A stretch of DNA of 42,117 bases from an uncultured Chitinophagaceae bacterium (GTDB lineage: Bacteria; Bacteroidota; Bacteroidia; Chitinophagales; Chitinophagaceae): NCBI GenBank assembly GCA_936908745.1, contig CAKZFX010000003.1:1-42117 (forward strand), read 5' to 3'. A program made the translations under genes and the position numbers. Positions within the stretch are counted from its first letter, which is position 1; each line of letters opens with the position of its first letter. Below are positions 15,030 to 23,588 of the stretch, piece by piece. Below the pieces are notes generated by a model. That model was not told the origin of the DNA, ran no database searches, and worked only from the letters and a program-made list of their open reading frames with translations.

Positions 15030-15454
15030 TAATCTTTTTTCGGTTTTCCCGGCACAAAACTACCACTGGGTTCTCCATACCAGGGTACTATATCATAAAT
15101 GAAAACACCGGCTTTTACAGTCGGATCGGACTTGACCAGCTCTTCGGCTTCTTCTTTGTTTTTACAATCCAGTATAAATAAACCCCGCCAGGTAAAATCA
15201 TTCTTTCCAAATGGCCCGGCCACTTTCAGGTAACCTTCACTGTGCAGCCGTTCCATATTGCCGAAATGACCGGCAAACAGCTTACTGCGTTCGGTACTGT
15301 CTTTGATTTCTTTATCCGCGGGCCCGGTTTTCAGGATCACCAGCCAGAACTGTTTAATATTTGGCTCTGCTTTTTTTGCAACAGAATCTTTTTGGGCAAA
15401 AGAAACTATACTGATAAATAAAATACCTGTAATCGTCAATACTATCTTATTCAT
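15029..15454 (-). CDS. Exported YciI-like domain protein
   Basis: The protein is 141 residues from ATG 15454. It has a signal peptide (MNKIVLTITGILFISIVSFA) and then a YCII-like ferredoxin-fold domain with FWLVILKTGP, LFAGHFGNMERLHSEG, GPFGKNDFTWRGLFIL and the terminal GVFIYDIVPWYG. The family has been linked to dimeric enzymes using a conserved His (here in AGHFGN), but exported members in Bacteroidota have no assigned substrate. A longer frame to 15514 would put the signal peptide inside the protein and read through the terminator at 15497, so it is rejected. It is one-base coupled to the membrane gene downstream. Confidence 0.82.
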   Translation of the reverse strand: MNKIVLTITGILFISIVSFAQKDSVAKKAEPNIKQFWLVILKTGPADKEIKDSTERSKLFAGHFGNMERLHSEGYLKVAGPFGKNDFTWRGLFILDCKNKEEAEELVKSDPTVKAGVFIYDIVPWYGEPSGSFVPGKPKKD

Positions 15455-15496
15455 AACCGCTGTATTTACTACCAAAGTAAAAACTTTACAGCGCAT

Positions 15497-15530
15497 AAAA
15501 AAGCCCGGTCTCATTTTAGGGAGACCGGGC
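15497..15530 (-). terminator. Rho-independent terminator of the transglutaminase-like gene
   Basis: On the minus strand a perfect 10-bp stem GCCCGGTCTC/GAGACCGGGC with an eight-base loop (CCTAAAAT) is followed by six T. It begins 17 bases after the end of the gene at 15548. Confidence 0.9.
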
Positions 15531-15547
15531 CGGACTATTCTTCATCG

Positions 15548-16792
15548 CTATTCCCAAAATGCAGCAGGATTATTGGTCCTGTACATTGTGAAAGTCGTTT
15601 GTGTCTTTGTATCGGTGCTGGATGAAGTTTCCAGCGACTTTTTAAAATAGTCTAATGGAACTAATCGCAGGTAACTGATCGTTTTGCCGGTGGCTCTTGT
15701 TTCTGTATCATATTCACTGCTGAGCGGGCATTCCAGCATGTAAAGGTTCTTGGCCATATAAGTATACAGGTAATACTCCTTTGTCTGCGAATTGCGCCGG
15801 TTCCAGTTGGCATCAGGATTCAGGATTATCGGCTTGTCATTGACAATCCGGTCTCTTACTTCTTCAATGCTTAATAACTCACCTTTTTCATTCATCACAT
15901 ACGCATCAAAAGTAGGATCCATCCAGAGCCACTTTTTTAAATCCTTTGAATAAACCATGTTGATCACATGGCAATCGTTGTCAATACCCAGGCTGTCTTT
16001 TGGCAGGCAAGTGACATATCTTGATTGAATGCCCATTGACAAATAACACTCGTTCAAAGCCATTGCCAAACCGCGACAATTCAACCCACGGCCTTCTTTT
16101 TTACAAACCGCCATCATGCTCATCGCATTCATCACCGGCGGGTTGCCATTGTTGCCATCATGTCTTACCGTATTATGCATCCAGTGCATCAGGTTCAGGA
16201 TTTTGGAAACATCATTTCCTTGTCCAGCGATGGAGTCGAGGTTGAATGCTTTGCGCAGTGCCACCAGGTTCGGGTTGTCGGCTGACTGGTAGGTAAACTT
16301 CGGCAACTCTCTTTTTTCTTCCTTGTTATACGTTCCTGCTTTCTTAAGAATGTATAAATAATCACCCGTTTCCCGCAAAGGCTGTAACATTTTTATAAAG
16401 CTGGCTTCTTTGCGGATATTATCAAGATCCGTATCACGTTGCATATGCGCATAATCAACAAAACCCGCTTTGATGGACTTATCAAGATACTCCAGCGCTT
16501 TTACTTTTTCATTCAGCAAAGAATACGTGCAGCACAGGTTATAAAACGAATTGTAATAATAACCTTTGAAATCCTTTTTATCTTCTTTAGACAACTTTTC
16601 ATACTTCACTAAAAAAGCGTCTAATGCTTTAAGATAGGTTTTTGTGTCACGATCGTTATAGGCTTTCATCATCGTGCTGTCCATCACTCTCGCATGTTCC
16701 TGGAACTCCTTGTTAGCCATTTCCTGGCTGCTGAGTTTTGTATTGTTAATGAGCAACAACATTCCCAGCGCAATAAAAAATTGCAGTTTCAT
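15548..16792 (-). CDS. Exported transglutaminase-like (papain-like) protein
   Basis: The 414-residue protein has a weak signal peptide (MKLQFFIALGMLLLINNTKL), a helical TPR-like region (about 40-145, with YNLCCTYSLLNEKVKALEYL) and a transglutaminase-like core with a full triad: Cys239 in GLNCRGLAMALNE, His275 in CHVINMVY and Asp292 in WLWMDPTFDAYV. This arrangement suits a periplasmic or surface peptidase or amidase-like enzyme, but the substrate is unknown. It lies downstream of the sigma/anti-sigma/DUF4097-like genes on the same strand and is closed by a strong terminator. Confidence 0.85.
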   Translation of the reverse strand: MKLQFFIALGMLLLINNTKLSSQEMANKEFQEHARVMDSTMMKAYNDRDTKTYLKALDAFLVKYEKLSKEDKKDFKGYYYNSFYNLCCTYSLLNEKVKALEYLDKSIKAGFVDYAHMQRDTDLDNIRKEASFIKMLQPLRETGDYLYILKKAGTYNKEEKRELPKFTYQSADNPNLVALRKAFNLDSIAGQGNDVSKILNLMHWMHNTVRHDGNNGNPPVMNAMSMMAVCKKEGRGLNCRGLAMALNECYLSMGIQSRYVTCLPKDSLGIDNDCHVINMVYSKDLKKWLWMDPTFDAYVMNEKGELLSIEEVRDRIVNDKPIILNPDANWNRRNSQTKEYYLYTYMAKNLYMLECPLSSEYDTETRATGKTISYLRLVPLDYFKKSLETSSSTDTKTQTTFTMYRTNNPAAFWE

Positions 16793-16829
16793 TCGTAAAT
16801 ATTTAGCAGTATTGGTGATGTGTAAATGT

Positions 16830-17810
16830 TTACCCGTTCTTAGTGCCTTTTGATTTCTTTTTATCGCTTAAATCTACTTTGAGATTGTGGCCGAGAATGA
16901 ACTCTCCAAAACTGGCAGATGCTTTTATTTTGATACTGCCGCCGCCCGAAGTGCCTGTGTAGCGATAATTAAATACCGGGCCATAGCTTGAATGCGGATC
17001 GCCTTGTGTTTTCAGGTTGAAATCAGACTTATTGGAAAAATTACCATGCGAAGTGCTGATATCATAGGTGGCAGACAATCCTTTATCAACATCCAGGTAA
17101 ACAGTAGAGTAGGAATTGTTCACAGTCAAACCTTTTACATCATTGTCAATCACCAATTTTACACTGGAAAACTCAAGGCTGGTTTTTACTGTGCCGCTCA
17201 ATTTATTGACAGTTCCTTCAGAAAACTTAATGGTCAGTGAACCGCCATTCAGTTGTTCAATCTCAGCTTTGCCAAACTCCACCGTTACATCATCGGGATT
17301 ACTGATCTTACCGGCTTTCAACGAACCAAACTTGCTGCTGATCGTCACTTCACCACGGTAATCAGGTAAAATAATATCGCCAAACTGGTTAGCCACTTTC
17401 AATGTATTATTGGAAGGCAGGTACACCGTGTAATTGATCTCGAAAGTCTGGCTTGTGTTATTACGTGTCTTTTTCTCCTTGCCTATCGTTGTTTTGAAAG
17501 AAACAGTGCCGCCTGATTTGCTGTCTTCAATATTCATACGGTCCACTATTTCCTGTGCATGGTCCTCTTCATTGGCTTTGCCGGTCATGCTCACGTCCAC
17601 TTTTACTTCATTCTTATCCCATGTTATCAGCTTAATATCGCCAAACTGGTTGTCGAGGCTGATCTTATCGCTGCCACTGACAGAGTAGGACTTTGAATAA
17701 TTTTTTGACTTGCTGTACTTCAGTTCTTTGCCATCATTTTGCGCAATGGCAGTGGAGATGTAGAGCAAGGCTGCTATCAGGAAACCTGTATTAAATACTA
17801 TTTTTTTCAT
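16830..17810 (-). CDS. Exported DUF4097/DUF2807-like beta-strand repeat protein
   Basis: The 326-residue protein has a signal peptide (ending TAIAQ) and then repeated short beta units of the kind found in DUF4097-type putative adhesins: NQFGDIKLITWDKNEV, NQFGDIILPDYRGEVT, SKFGSLKAGKISN, EFGKAEIEQL, EFSSVKLVI, SYSTVYLDV and SFGEFILGHN. The recurring (N/S)-x-F/Y-G-x-(I/L/V) pattern suggests a right-handed beta helix or solenoid. Such genes very often follow ECF sigma/anti-sigma pairs in Bacteroidota, as here, and may monitor or shield the envelope. No enzyme motif is seen. Confidence 0.82.
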   Translation of the reverse strand: MKKIVFNTGFLIAALLYISTAIAQNDGKELKYSKSKNYSKSYSVSGSDKISLDNQFGDIKLITWDKNEVKVDVSMTGKANEEDHAQEIVDRMNIEDSKSGGTVSFKTTIGKEKKTRNNTSQTFEINYTVYLPSNNTLKVANQFGDIILPDYRGEVTISSKFGSLKAGKISNPDDVTVEFGKAEIEQLNGGSLTIKFSEGTVNKLSGTVKTSLEFSSVKLVIDNDVKGLTVNNSYSTVYLDVDKGLSATYDISTSHGNFSNKSDFNLKTQGDPHSSYGPVFNYRYTGTSGGGSIKIKASASFGEFILGHNLKVDLSDKKKSKGTKNG

Positions 17811-17825
17811 GGTAATTACTTTTAA

Positions 17826-18398
17826 TTACGACTTGGGATCGTAAGGTTTGTTTTTTTGTTTTACTTCTTTTATGATCTGTAATTGCCTGTTCAGTAAATT
17901 GCTCTGCAGTTGCAAATTCTGTATCATGGCTTCCAGCAACGTCTCCCGGTTGATATTGCTGGATAAGTTTGACTTTAAGGATTGATAAGAGCTGTCGAGT
18001 TCGGTGATATCACCCACAAACTGTTTATAGAGGTCTGGATAATCTTTTTCGAGTTTTTTTAATTCCGACTGCTGCAGGTCAATAACTTCCTGGAAATGCT
18101 GGATCTGTTTGGCATACATGGGATCGGTACTTGCTGCCACTTCTTCAATAACCGGGTCTATCCTGGCAACATCTTTCTTTTCTTTCTTTTGCGCCAGCAG
18201 TAAATAAACCGTCACGGTCAGCAATACAATAGCAGCGAAGGCGGCAGCCACTTTCAATAACGGCCAGGCAAACACTTTTGCTTTATTGTCGTCACCGTTC
18301 AGTTCCCGTTTTATTTTCTTTAATAACTGCGGGCTGGGTTCAGCACTGTCAAAATCTTCGCGGTTATCGTCGATAAATTGTTTCAGTTGATCACTCAT
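17826..18398 (-). CDS. Probable membrane anti-sigma factor
   Basis: The 190-residue protein starts at ATG 18398 (MSDQLKQFIDDNRED), inside the 3' end of the sigma gene. A cytoplasmic N-terminal part (1-45; FDSAEPSPQLLKKIKREL) is followed by one transmembrane segment (about 47-69) and a periplasmic charged coiled coil (about 95-185). Position and layout fit an anti-sigma factor, though no zinc-binding HxxxCxxC motif is present. A frame extends to 18443 but would replace a strong Shine-Dalgarno start with a long overlap, so 18398 is preferred. The function is inferred mainly from context. Confidence 0.72.
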   Translation of the reverse strand: MSDQLKQFIDDNREDFDSAEPSPQLLKKIKRELNGDDNKAKVFAWPLLKVAAAFAAIVLLTVTVYLLLAQKKEKKDVARIDPVIEEVAASTDPMYAKQIQHFQEVIDLQQSELKKLEKDYPDLYKQFVGDITELDSSYQSLKSNLSSNINRETLLEAMIQNLQLQSNLLNRQLQIIKEVKQKNKPYDPKS

Positions 18399-18948
18399 CT
18401 TTTCCTCCTTTTTGTAATAATTGCAATAACTTTTGTTTGCCACGATGGTACTGTGTGCGAACCGTACTTGGTGCGATCTGCATAATCCCCGCTATTTCCT
18501 CGTGGTCATATCCTTCAAATAAAAACAAACTGACTACGGTGCGATAGCTGGTGGGCAGTTGGGCCATCGCTCTTTTTATATCTTCTACTTTTAACTGTAT
18601 ATCTTCCTCATCAATCTTTTCATGTTCTGTCCATTCCGTCACCGGCGTTTCATTAATATCAATCGTTATCATCCGGCGTTTGCGCAACACATCTATTGAC
18701 CTGTTCACCACAATTCTTTTTAACCAGGCGCCAAAAGTGGATGAGAAATCAAAACTGTCGAGCCGGAAAGCGGCTACAAAGGACTCCTGCAACACATCTT
18801 CCGCATCTGCCTCATTATTCACGATCCGCAGGCTGGTATTGAACATAGCTTTGGCATACCGCTTATACAGCAGTTCATAGCTTTGAGCATCTCCTTGTTT
18901 ACACCGGGCTACGAGTTCGTCAGGATATAGCGTGGCTGAAAGATTCAA
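18391..18948 (-). CDS. ECF sigma factor (sigma-70 family)
   Basis: The 185-residue protein has region 2 (ARCKQGDAQSYELLYKRYAK, then NEADAEDVLQESFVAAFRL) and region 4 (AMAQLPTSYRTVVSLFLFEGYDHEEIAGIMQIAPSTVRTQYHRGK), the standard layout of extracytoplasmic-function sigma factors. No ATG is available: upstream the frame meets a TGA, and the first fitting codon is a TTG at 18948. It heads a minus-strand operon with the anti-sigma, DUF4097-like and transglutaminase-like genes, overlapping the anti-sigma gene by 8 bases. It probably controls these envelope genes and itself. Confidence 0.92.
   Translation of the reverse strand: MNLSATLYPDELVARCKQGDAQSYELLYKRYAKAMFNTSLRIVNNEADAEDVLQESFVAAFRLDSFDFSSTFGAWLKRIVVNRSIDVLRKRRMITIDINETPVTEWTEHEKIDEEDIQLKVEDIKRAMAQLPTSYRTVVSLFLFEGYDHEEIAGIMQIAPSTVRTQYHRGKQKLLQLLQKGGKDE
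18404..18410 (-). promoter_or_regulatory. Strong Shine-Dalgarno deciding the anti-sigma start
   Basis: The minus strand reads AAAAAGGAGGAAAAGATG: an AAGGAGG core five bases before the ATG at 18398. Such a sequence is rare in this window, where most genes lack one, and supports separate, efficient translation of the anti-sigma gene inside the sigma gene's end. Confidence 0.7.
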
Positions 18949-19146
18949 GCAATTGGTTTTAAATAATAATCAACAATACGAATTGGTTCCTGTTTTTCCT
19001 TGTTTCCATATTAAGTACGCAGTATAATTACCGTTGTTACAGCCGGTTGACAGAAATCCCCGTTTTTTTCAAAAAAAAGAGGGAAATAAGGGTTTAAAAG
19101 GCAGTAGAAAAGCGGGCCAGAAGACCTGCTTGCAGCAACTTTCCAA

Positions 19147-19154
19147 TACCTTTG
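19147..19154 (+). promoter_or_regulatory. Putative -7 box of gcdH (TACCTTTG)
   Basis: TACCTTTG fits TAnnTTTG and lies 24 bases before the ATG at 19179. The upstream longer frame (TTG at 19152) overlaps this box, which argues against that start. Confidence 0.45.
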
Positions 19155-19178
19155 CCCTACACTAAATTCGATTGCTAT

Positions 19179-20363
19179 ATGGCGGCCCGCACAGACCTAT
19201 TCACCAGCCCTGATTACTTTAATGTAGATGAGCTATTAACCGAAGAACATAAGCTTGTACGTGACTCTGTCCGTAACTATGTAAAAAAAGATATTTCCCC
19301 GATTATTGAAGACTACGCACAAAAAGCAGAATTTCCCGAACATATCGTAAAACAATTGGGCGACCTGGGCTGTTTTGGCCCTACGGTGCCAACGGAATAT
19401 GGCGGCGGCGGCTTAGACTATATTTCTTATGGCCTGATGATGCAGGAACTGGAAAGAGGAGACAGCGGTGTTCGTTCTACGGCATCGGTACAAGGCTCAT
19501 TGGTCATGTTCCCGATCTATCAATACGGAAGCGAAGAGCAACGTAAAAAATACTTACCCAAACTCGCCAGTGGTGAGTGGCTGGGTTGTTTTGGATTGAC
19601 GGAGCCCAACCACGGCAGCGATCCAAGCAGTATGCTAACCAACTTTAAGGATGCCGGCGACCATGTGATACTGAATGGTGCCAAAATGTGGATCAGCAAT
19701 GCCCCTTTTTCACAAGTGGCGGTGGTTTGGGCCAAAAATGAAGCGGGTGAAATACACGGCCTGGTCGTGGAAAGAGGAATGGAAGGCTTCAGTACGCCCA
19801 CCACACATGGTAAATGGAGCCTGCGTGCGTCTGCTACCGGAGAGCTGGTATTTGACAATGTAAAAGTGCCCAAGGAAAATATATTCCCGAATGTAAAAGG
19901 ACTGAAAGGCCCGTTGGGATGCCTCACAAAAGCAAGATACGGTATTGCCTGGGGCGCTGTGGGTGCGGCCATGGACTGCTATGATACTGCCTTGCGTTAC
20001 TCACAAGAAAGAGAACAATTTGGTAAACCGATCGGCGGTTTTCAATTGCAGCAAAAAAAGCTGGCGGAAATGGTAACGGAGATCACCAAGGCGCAACTGC
20101 TCAACTGGCGTTTGGGTGTGTTGATGAATGAAGGCAAAGCCACACCGCAGCAAGTGAGCATGGCCAAAAGAAATGCCTGTGAAATTGCTACGAATATCTG
20201 CCGTGATGCAAGACAGATGCTGGGTGGTATGGGTATCACCGGCGAATACTCCGTGATGCGCCACATGATGAACCTGGAAAGTGTGATCACGTATGAAGGC
20301 ACACACGATATTCATTTGCTGATAACGGGTATGGATGTGACAGGATTTAATGCGTTTAAGTAA
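19179..20363 (+). CDS. gcdH: Glutaryl-CoA dehydrogenase
   Basis: This 394-residue acyl-CoA dehydrogenase should oxidise and decarboxylate glutaryl-CoA to crotonyl-CoA. Long blocks shared with animal GCDH are visible: ELERGDSGVRS, GSEEQRKKYLPKLASGE, GCFGLTEPNHGSDPSSM, SLRASATGE, CLTKARYGIAWG, EREQFGKPIGGFQLQQKKLA and the catalytic-base region NLESVITYEGTHDIHLLITG. This is more specific than a generic acyl-CoA dehydrogenase. ATG 19179 (MAARTDLF) is chosen over the TTG at 19152. It may serve lysine or tryptophan degradation. The Hbd-type enzyme at 642 would act two steps later. Confidence 0.93.
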   Translation: MAARTDLFTSPDYFNVDELLTEEHKLVRDSVRNYVKKDISPIIEDYAQKAEFPEHIVKQLGDLGCFGPTVPTEYGGGGLDYISYGLMMQELERGDSGVRSTASVQGSLVMFPIYQYGSEEQRKKYLPKLASGEWLGCFGLTEPNHGSDPSSMLTNFKDAGDHVILNGAKMWISNAPFSQVAVVWAKNEAGEIHGLVVERGMEGFSTPTTHGKWSLRASATGELVFDNVKVPKENIFPNVKGLKGPLGCLTKARYGIAWGAVGAAMDCYDTALRYSQEREQFGKPIGGFQLQQKKLAEMVTEITKAQLLNWRLGVLMNEGKATPQQVSMAKRNACEIATNICRDARQMLGGMGITGEYSVMRHMMNLESVITYEGTHDIHLLITGMDVTGFNAFK

Positions 20364-20364
20364 A

Positions 20365-20486
20365 CTAAGTCGGAAAAGTCGGGAAGTCAGAAAAGACAGA
20401 AAAGTTGGAAAGTCTGAAAAGTCAGGAAGTCAGAAAGAATGGTCAGATTTTAGGAGCTGTCTTTCGGTCTTACCGTCTTCCGGACT
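20365..20486. repeat. Fold-back repeat, AAGTCGGAAAAGTCGGGAAG family
   Basis: The left part is a run of AGTC-G/A-GGAAAAGTC direct units (AAGTCGGAAAAGTCGGGAAG and so on) for about 75 bases. The right part CTTTCGGTCTTACCGTCTTC CGGACT is its degenerate inverse. It fills the gcdH-aroK gap. One-armed relatives are at 28647-28698 and, in frame, inside valS at 36824-36864. Confidence 0.75.
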
Positions 20487-20497
20487 AATAATATAAA

Positions 20498-21004
20498 ATG
20501 AAAGTTTTTCTAATCGGATTCATGGGCTCCGGCAAAACACACTGGGGCCGCCTTGTCAGCCAAAAGCTGGACATGCCTTTTTTTGACCTTGATGAGCAGA
20601 TCGTTAACCACGAGGGGAAATCAATTGTAGAGATCTTTGAAAGTAAAGGCGAGGAGCAATTCCGGTTGGCAGAAAAAGAGATCATGCATATCATTACCGA
20701 AAGCCACGATAGTTTTGTGATGGCTTGTGGTGGCGGCACACCTTGCTACTTCAACAATGTAGAATACATGAACAATTCCGGCGTCACGGTCTGGATCAAT
20801 ACACCGCTGGATGTTTTGTTTCACCGCTTATTACAGGAAAAAGACCGTCGCCCGCTGATAAAAGAACTGACAGATGACCAACTGCGGGGCTTTATTTCCA
20901 AAAAATATGCTGACCGCAAAATCTATTATGAGCAGGCCGATGTGATGATGGATGAAGAACCGTTACTCATTGAGAAACTAATCGAAAAAATATTTCATGC
21001 ATAA
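20498..21004 (+). CDS. aroK: Shikimate kinase
   Basis: The 168-residue protein phosphorylates shikimate in the aromatic amino-acid pathway. The Walker A GFMGSGKT is at 7-14, FDLDEQI supplies the Mg/shikimate Asp, FRLAEKE the substrate Arg, and CGGGTP the glycine loop. The lid region has DRRPLIKE. Length and motif order are standard. It overlaps the next gene, a DUF423 membrane protein, by 8 bases, so co-translation is likely. Confidence 0.96.
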   Translation: MKVFLIGFMGSGKTHWGRLVSQKLDMPFFDLDEQIVNHEGKSIVEIFESKGEEQFRLAEKEIMHIITESHDSFVMACGGGTPCYFNNVEYMNNSGVTVWINTPLDVLFHRLLQEKDRRPLIKELTDDQLRGFISKKYADRKIYYEQADVMMDEEPLLIEKLIEKIFHA

Positions 21005-21404
21005 ACCATTTTTAGCAACCGGTGCTGTACTGGGCGGGTTGGCCGTTATCCTTGGCGCTTTTGGCGCACATGGTTTGGAAAAGCTGACAGATGATGTGAA
21101 AACGCTGGAAGGTTTCAAAACTGGTGTGCAGTATCAAATGTATCATGCGCTGGCTTTACTGGTCACGGCTGTTCTTTTTGCAAAACAACCTTCTAAAAGC
21201 ATCCGGTGGGCAGGCAGGTGTTTTATCACCGGCGTTGTACTATTCTCCGGTTCTTTATACCTGCTTACGTTTTTGAAAATACAGGGCAGCGCTGCCATCC
21301 GTTTTGTAGGGCCGGTAACACCTGTCGGTGGTTTGTTCTTTATTATAGGCTGGCTGCTGCTGGTGATCGGAATACTGAATATAAAATCAGACAGGCAGGC
21401 TTAA
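20997..21404 (+). CDS. DUF423 (YgdD-like) membrane protein
   Basis: The 135-residue protein has four hydrophobic helices, about 7-25, 45-62, 75-93 and 100-124, and the family signature GAFGAHGLEKLTDD near residues 20-34, with QYQMYHALALL following. DUF423/YgdD proteins are small inner-membrane proteins of unknown role. It overlaps aroK at its start and the convergent sensor kinase gene by 18 bases at its end. Confidence 0.9.
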   Translation: MHKPFLATGAVLGGLAVILGAFGAHGLEKLTDDVKTLEGFKTGVQYQMYHALALLVTAVLFAKQPSKSIRWAGRCFITGVVLFSGSLYLLTFLKIQGSAAIRFVGPVTPVGGLFFIIGWLLLVIGILNIKSDRQA

Positions 21405-23285
21405 TGTGGTAACGGTTCCGCCGTTATTTTCTATCTGGTATGTGCCACCGATGCCTTCCATGCGGCGGGCAATATTCTTAAGACCATTTCCAAACTGTCT
21501 TATTTTCTGCATGTCGATACCGGTGCCGTTATCCCTGATACGGATAACCAGTGTATCACTTATCTCAAACTCAATTTTAATTTCAGTGGCGCCGGAATGT
21601 TTGAGCGCATTATTAAGTGTCTCTTTGACACTTAAAAACACATTACGTCTTTTATCGCCCCGCACTTCCCTGGGTTCGATCACCGGCGGCGTGGTTACTT
21701 TACATTCCACGGGTGTGTTTTCAAAATACTCCAGCGCATACGAACGGATATAGGACACCATATTGTCCAGCGTATCATTGCCGCTGTTCATGCTCCAGAT
21801 AATAGCGTTCATCTTATTCAGCACTTCATCGGCCGAATGGGAAATTTTTTCTATCTCAACGGGTGTGGCTTCCTTCATCTTGTTCCGGGCTATCTCGCTC
21901 ATCAGGCGGATGGCGGTCATACCAGAGCCTAATTCATCGTGCATATCGGCCGAAATGCGTTGCCGCTCTTCCTGCTGCGCTTTATACACGGCAATCTCTT
22001 TTTCATACTCCTTCAACTGGTTTTCGGTACGCAGCCGCTCCCGTTCTTTGGTCTGGGCAATGATGGCCATCTTATTCTTATGGTTAAGACCAGCAAGAAA
22101 GAAAACCAATTCTAAGAAAATACCCACTTCATAATAAAGAATGGCTGAGCCCATCACTCCCGGCAGAAACGGCACATTGATCATCGTTAATACCAGCGAC
22201 AGCATCGAAAAAACAAACAAACAAAGATTGCCCCAGAACAGGTAACGCAATAACTTATCATTCCAATGACGGCTGCTGTAAATAAGAAAAACGATCGTCA
22301 TGGCCAGCAGGATAAGCTTGGTGATATTTTCCACGCCCGCCTCGGCTATATAATTATTGGTGAAATAATGAAAGAAAGTAAAAGTCAGCATCGCCAGCAG
22401 CAGCATTACAATCCCGAAATTGTATAAACGGAACAGGAACGGGTGGTTCTTCTTCGTCACCAAAAAACGCTGCATAAAGAACATATAAAACATGATGCCC
22501 ATGCTCTGCATGATAAAATCAAGGTACTCTTCAAAAAAATTGCTTGCGGCATTGGGTCTGAAATCAAATAAGGCCTTGGTAAATAACATGCCCCCGAGAA
22601 AAAAAGCATAGCCGGAATAATACAAAAACTCATTGTTGGCGCCCTGCACATAATTGGCAATGGAGAACAGGATCATCATCAGCAACAGGCCGCAAAAAAT
22701 ATAGGTAAACATGTTTCGTTCGGTATGCTGGTAGCTCAGGTCGCTCATAAAGGAAGCGATACGCTTTTCATGGATCAGCCGTGGCCGGACGGTATTAATA
22801 TAGGTGCGGATCATTTTCAGCTCCGCGAAAAACACCGCCGAATCCTGTGCCCCCAGCGTTATTTTACAATAACCCAGGTTGTCTTTTATCGGTGGTGCTA
22901 TCAACGGCAGCTTTTCCAATTGATGTTGACGCTCCCGGTAGATCGTTACATGGCTATAATAAAACCCGGGAAAAAACCAGACGCTGATGGCAGAGTCAGC
23001 CGGGTTATACAAACGGAACCGCAACACTTTTTTTTGTGTCACATACTTCGGGGGAACATTCCCTTTATGCACAATGCCATTTTGAAAATGGATCGTTGAC
23101 CATAGCTCCGGCAGCGAACTGTTTTTGGGAATATAGGCACTCGACGAATAGGAAGAAATGGGCATAGACTGTACCACTTTACTGATATCAATACAGGGAA
23201 GGCTGTCTTGCGACTTTCCGAGTAAGGATACCAGCAACAGCATAGGGACCAGGATAAAGGGCTTGATCAAAACTATTCTCTTCAT
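21387..23285 (-). CDS. 7TMR-DISM sensor histidine kinase
   Basis: The protein is 632 residues from ATG 23285. A signal peptide (ending LLGKSQ) precedes an extracytoplasmic 7TMR-DISMED2-like sensor domain (about 25-190), seven transmembrane helices (about 200-400), a coiled linker, then a HisKA_3/LytS-NarX-like dimerisation domain with DMHDELGSGMT (phosphoacceptor His449) and an HATPase domain (NNALKHSGA, DNGTGID, GNGLKNIARR). It should signal to a response regulator. None is adjacent; the only receiver in the window is at 38694. The frame continues to 23531, but the extra 82 residues are repeat-encoded. A -7 box at 23307 agrees with the 23285 start. Confidence 0.92.
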   Translation of the reverse strand: MKRIVLIKPFILVPMLLLVSLLGKSQDSLPCIDISKVVQSMPISSYSSSAYIPKNSSLPELWSTIHFQNGIVHKGNVPPKYVTQKKVLRFRLYNPADSAISVWFFPGFYYSHVTIYRERQHQLEKLPLIAPPIKDNLGYCKITLGAQDSAVFFAELKMIRTYINTVRPRLIHEKRIASFMSDLSYQHTERNMFTYIFCGLLLMMILFSIANYVQGANNEFLYYSGYAFFLGGMLFTKALFDFRPNAASNFFEEYLDFIMQSMGIMFYMFFMQRFLVTKKNHPFLFRLYNFGIVMLLLAMLTFTFFHYFTNNYIAEAGVENITKLILLAMTIVFLIYSSRHWNDKLLRYLFWGNLCLFVFSMLSLVLTMINVPFLPGVMGSAILYYEVGIFLELVFFLAGLNHKNKMAIIAQTKERERLRTENQLKEYEKEIAVYKAQQEERQRISADMHDELGSGMTAIRLMSEIARNKMKEATPVEIEKISHSADEVLNKMNAIIWSMNSGNDTLDNMVSYIRSYALEYFENTPVECKVTTPPVIEPREVRGDKRRNVFLSVKETLNNALKHSGATEIKIEFEISDTLVIRIRDNGTGIDMQKIRQFGNGLKNIARRMEGIGGTYQIENNGGTVTTLSLPV

Positions 23286-23306
23286 GCAGTTACGGGTGGT
23301 AGATTT

Positions 23307-23314
23307 CAAATGTA
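23307..23314 (-). promoter_or_regulatory. Putative -7 box of the sensor kinase gene (TACATTTG)
   Basis: On the minus strand TACATTTG fits TAnnTTTG, 21 bases before the ATG at 23285. Confidence 0.4.
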
Positions 23315-23380
23315 GTACATAGGGCCAGTTTTTTTTAATTTCCCATCTACCACTTTCCGGTACTCTTGGCTGGAAAATTT

Positions 23381-23477
23381 TTACCGCGGAGAACAGGAGA
23401 AAGAGAGGTTCGCAGAGAAACTTGTACTTTCTGCGCTCATCTGCGAGTCCTGTCTGCCAACAGGCAAGTCTGCGGGA
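23381..23477. repeat. Composite repeat in the kinase-ftsK gap
   Basis: GCGGAGAACAGGAGAAAGAG and TTCGCAGAGAAAC units face TTTCTGCG, CATCTGCG and GTCTGCGGG units on the other side. A CCTGTCTGCCAACAGGCAAG palindromic unit (23449-23469) is inserted within the right part, so one repeat is nested in another. The rest of the 307-base gap holds the two promoters and no gene. Confidence 0.6.
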
Positions 23478-23580
23478 GATACTTTGTGTTCCTTTGTGTC
23501 TTAGTGGGAAACACAAAATTTTTAATCCCAAAGCTAAACTACCACACCCTCAAAACCACTGTCAAAAATCCAAACTATGC

Positions 23581-23588
23581 TATCTTTG
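23581..23588 (+). promoter_or_regulatory. -7 box of ftsK, four bases before the start codon
   Basis: TATCTTTG is followed by TAAT and then the ATG at 23593. The same spacing of four bases is seen at the minus-strand boxes 29528-29535 and 32806-32813. This suggests a leaderless transcript. No -33 box was found. Confidence 0.55.

Noticed and set aside
23286..23531. 82-codon N-terminal extension of the sensor kinase
   Set aside because: It would place the signal peptide inside the protein and runs through repeat sequence.
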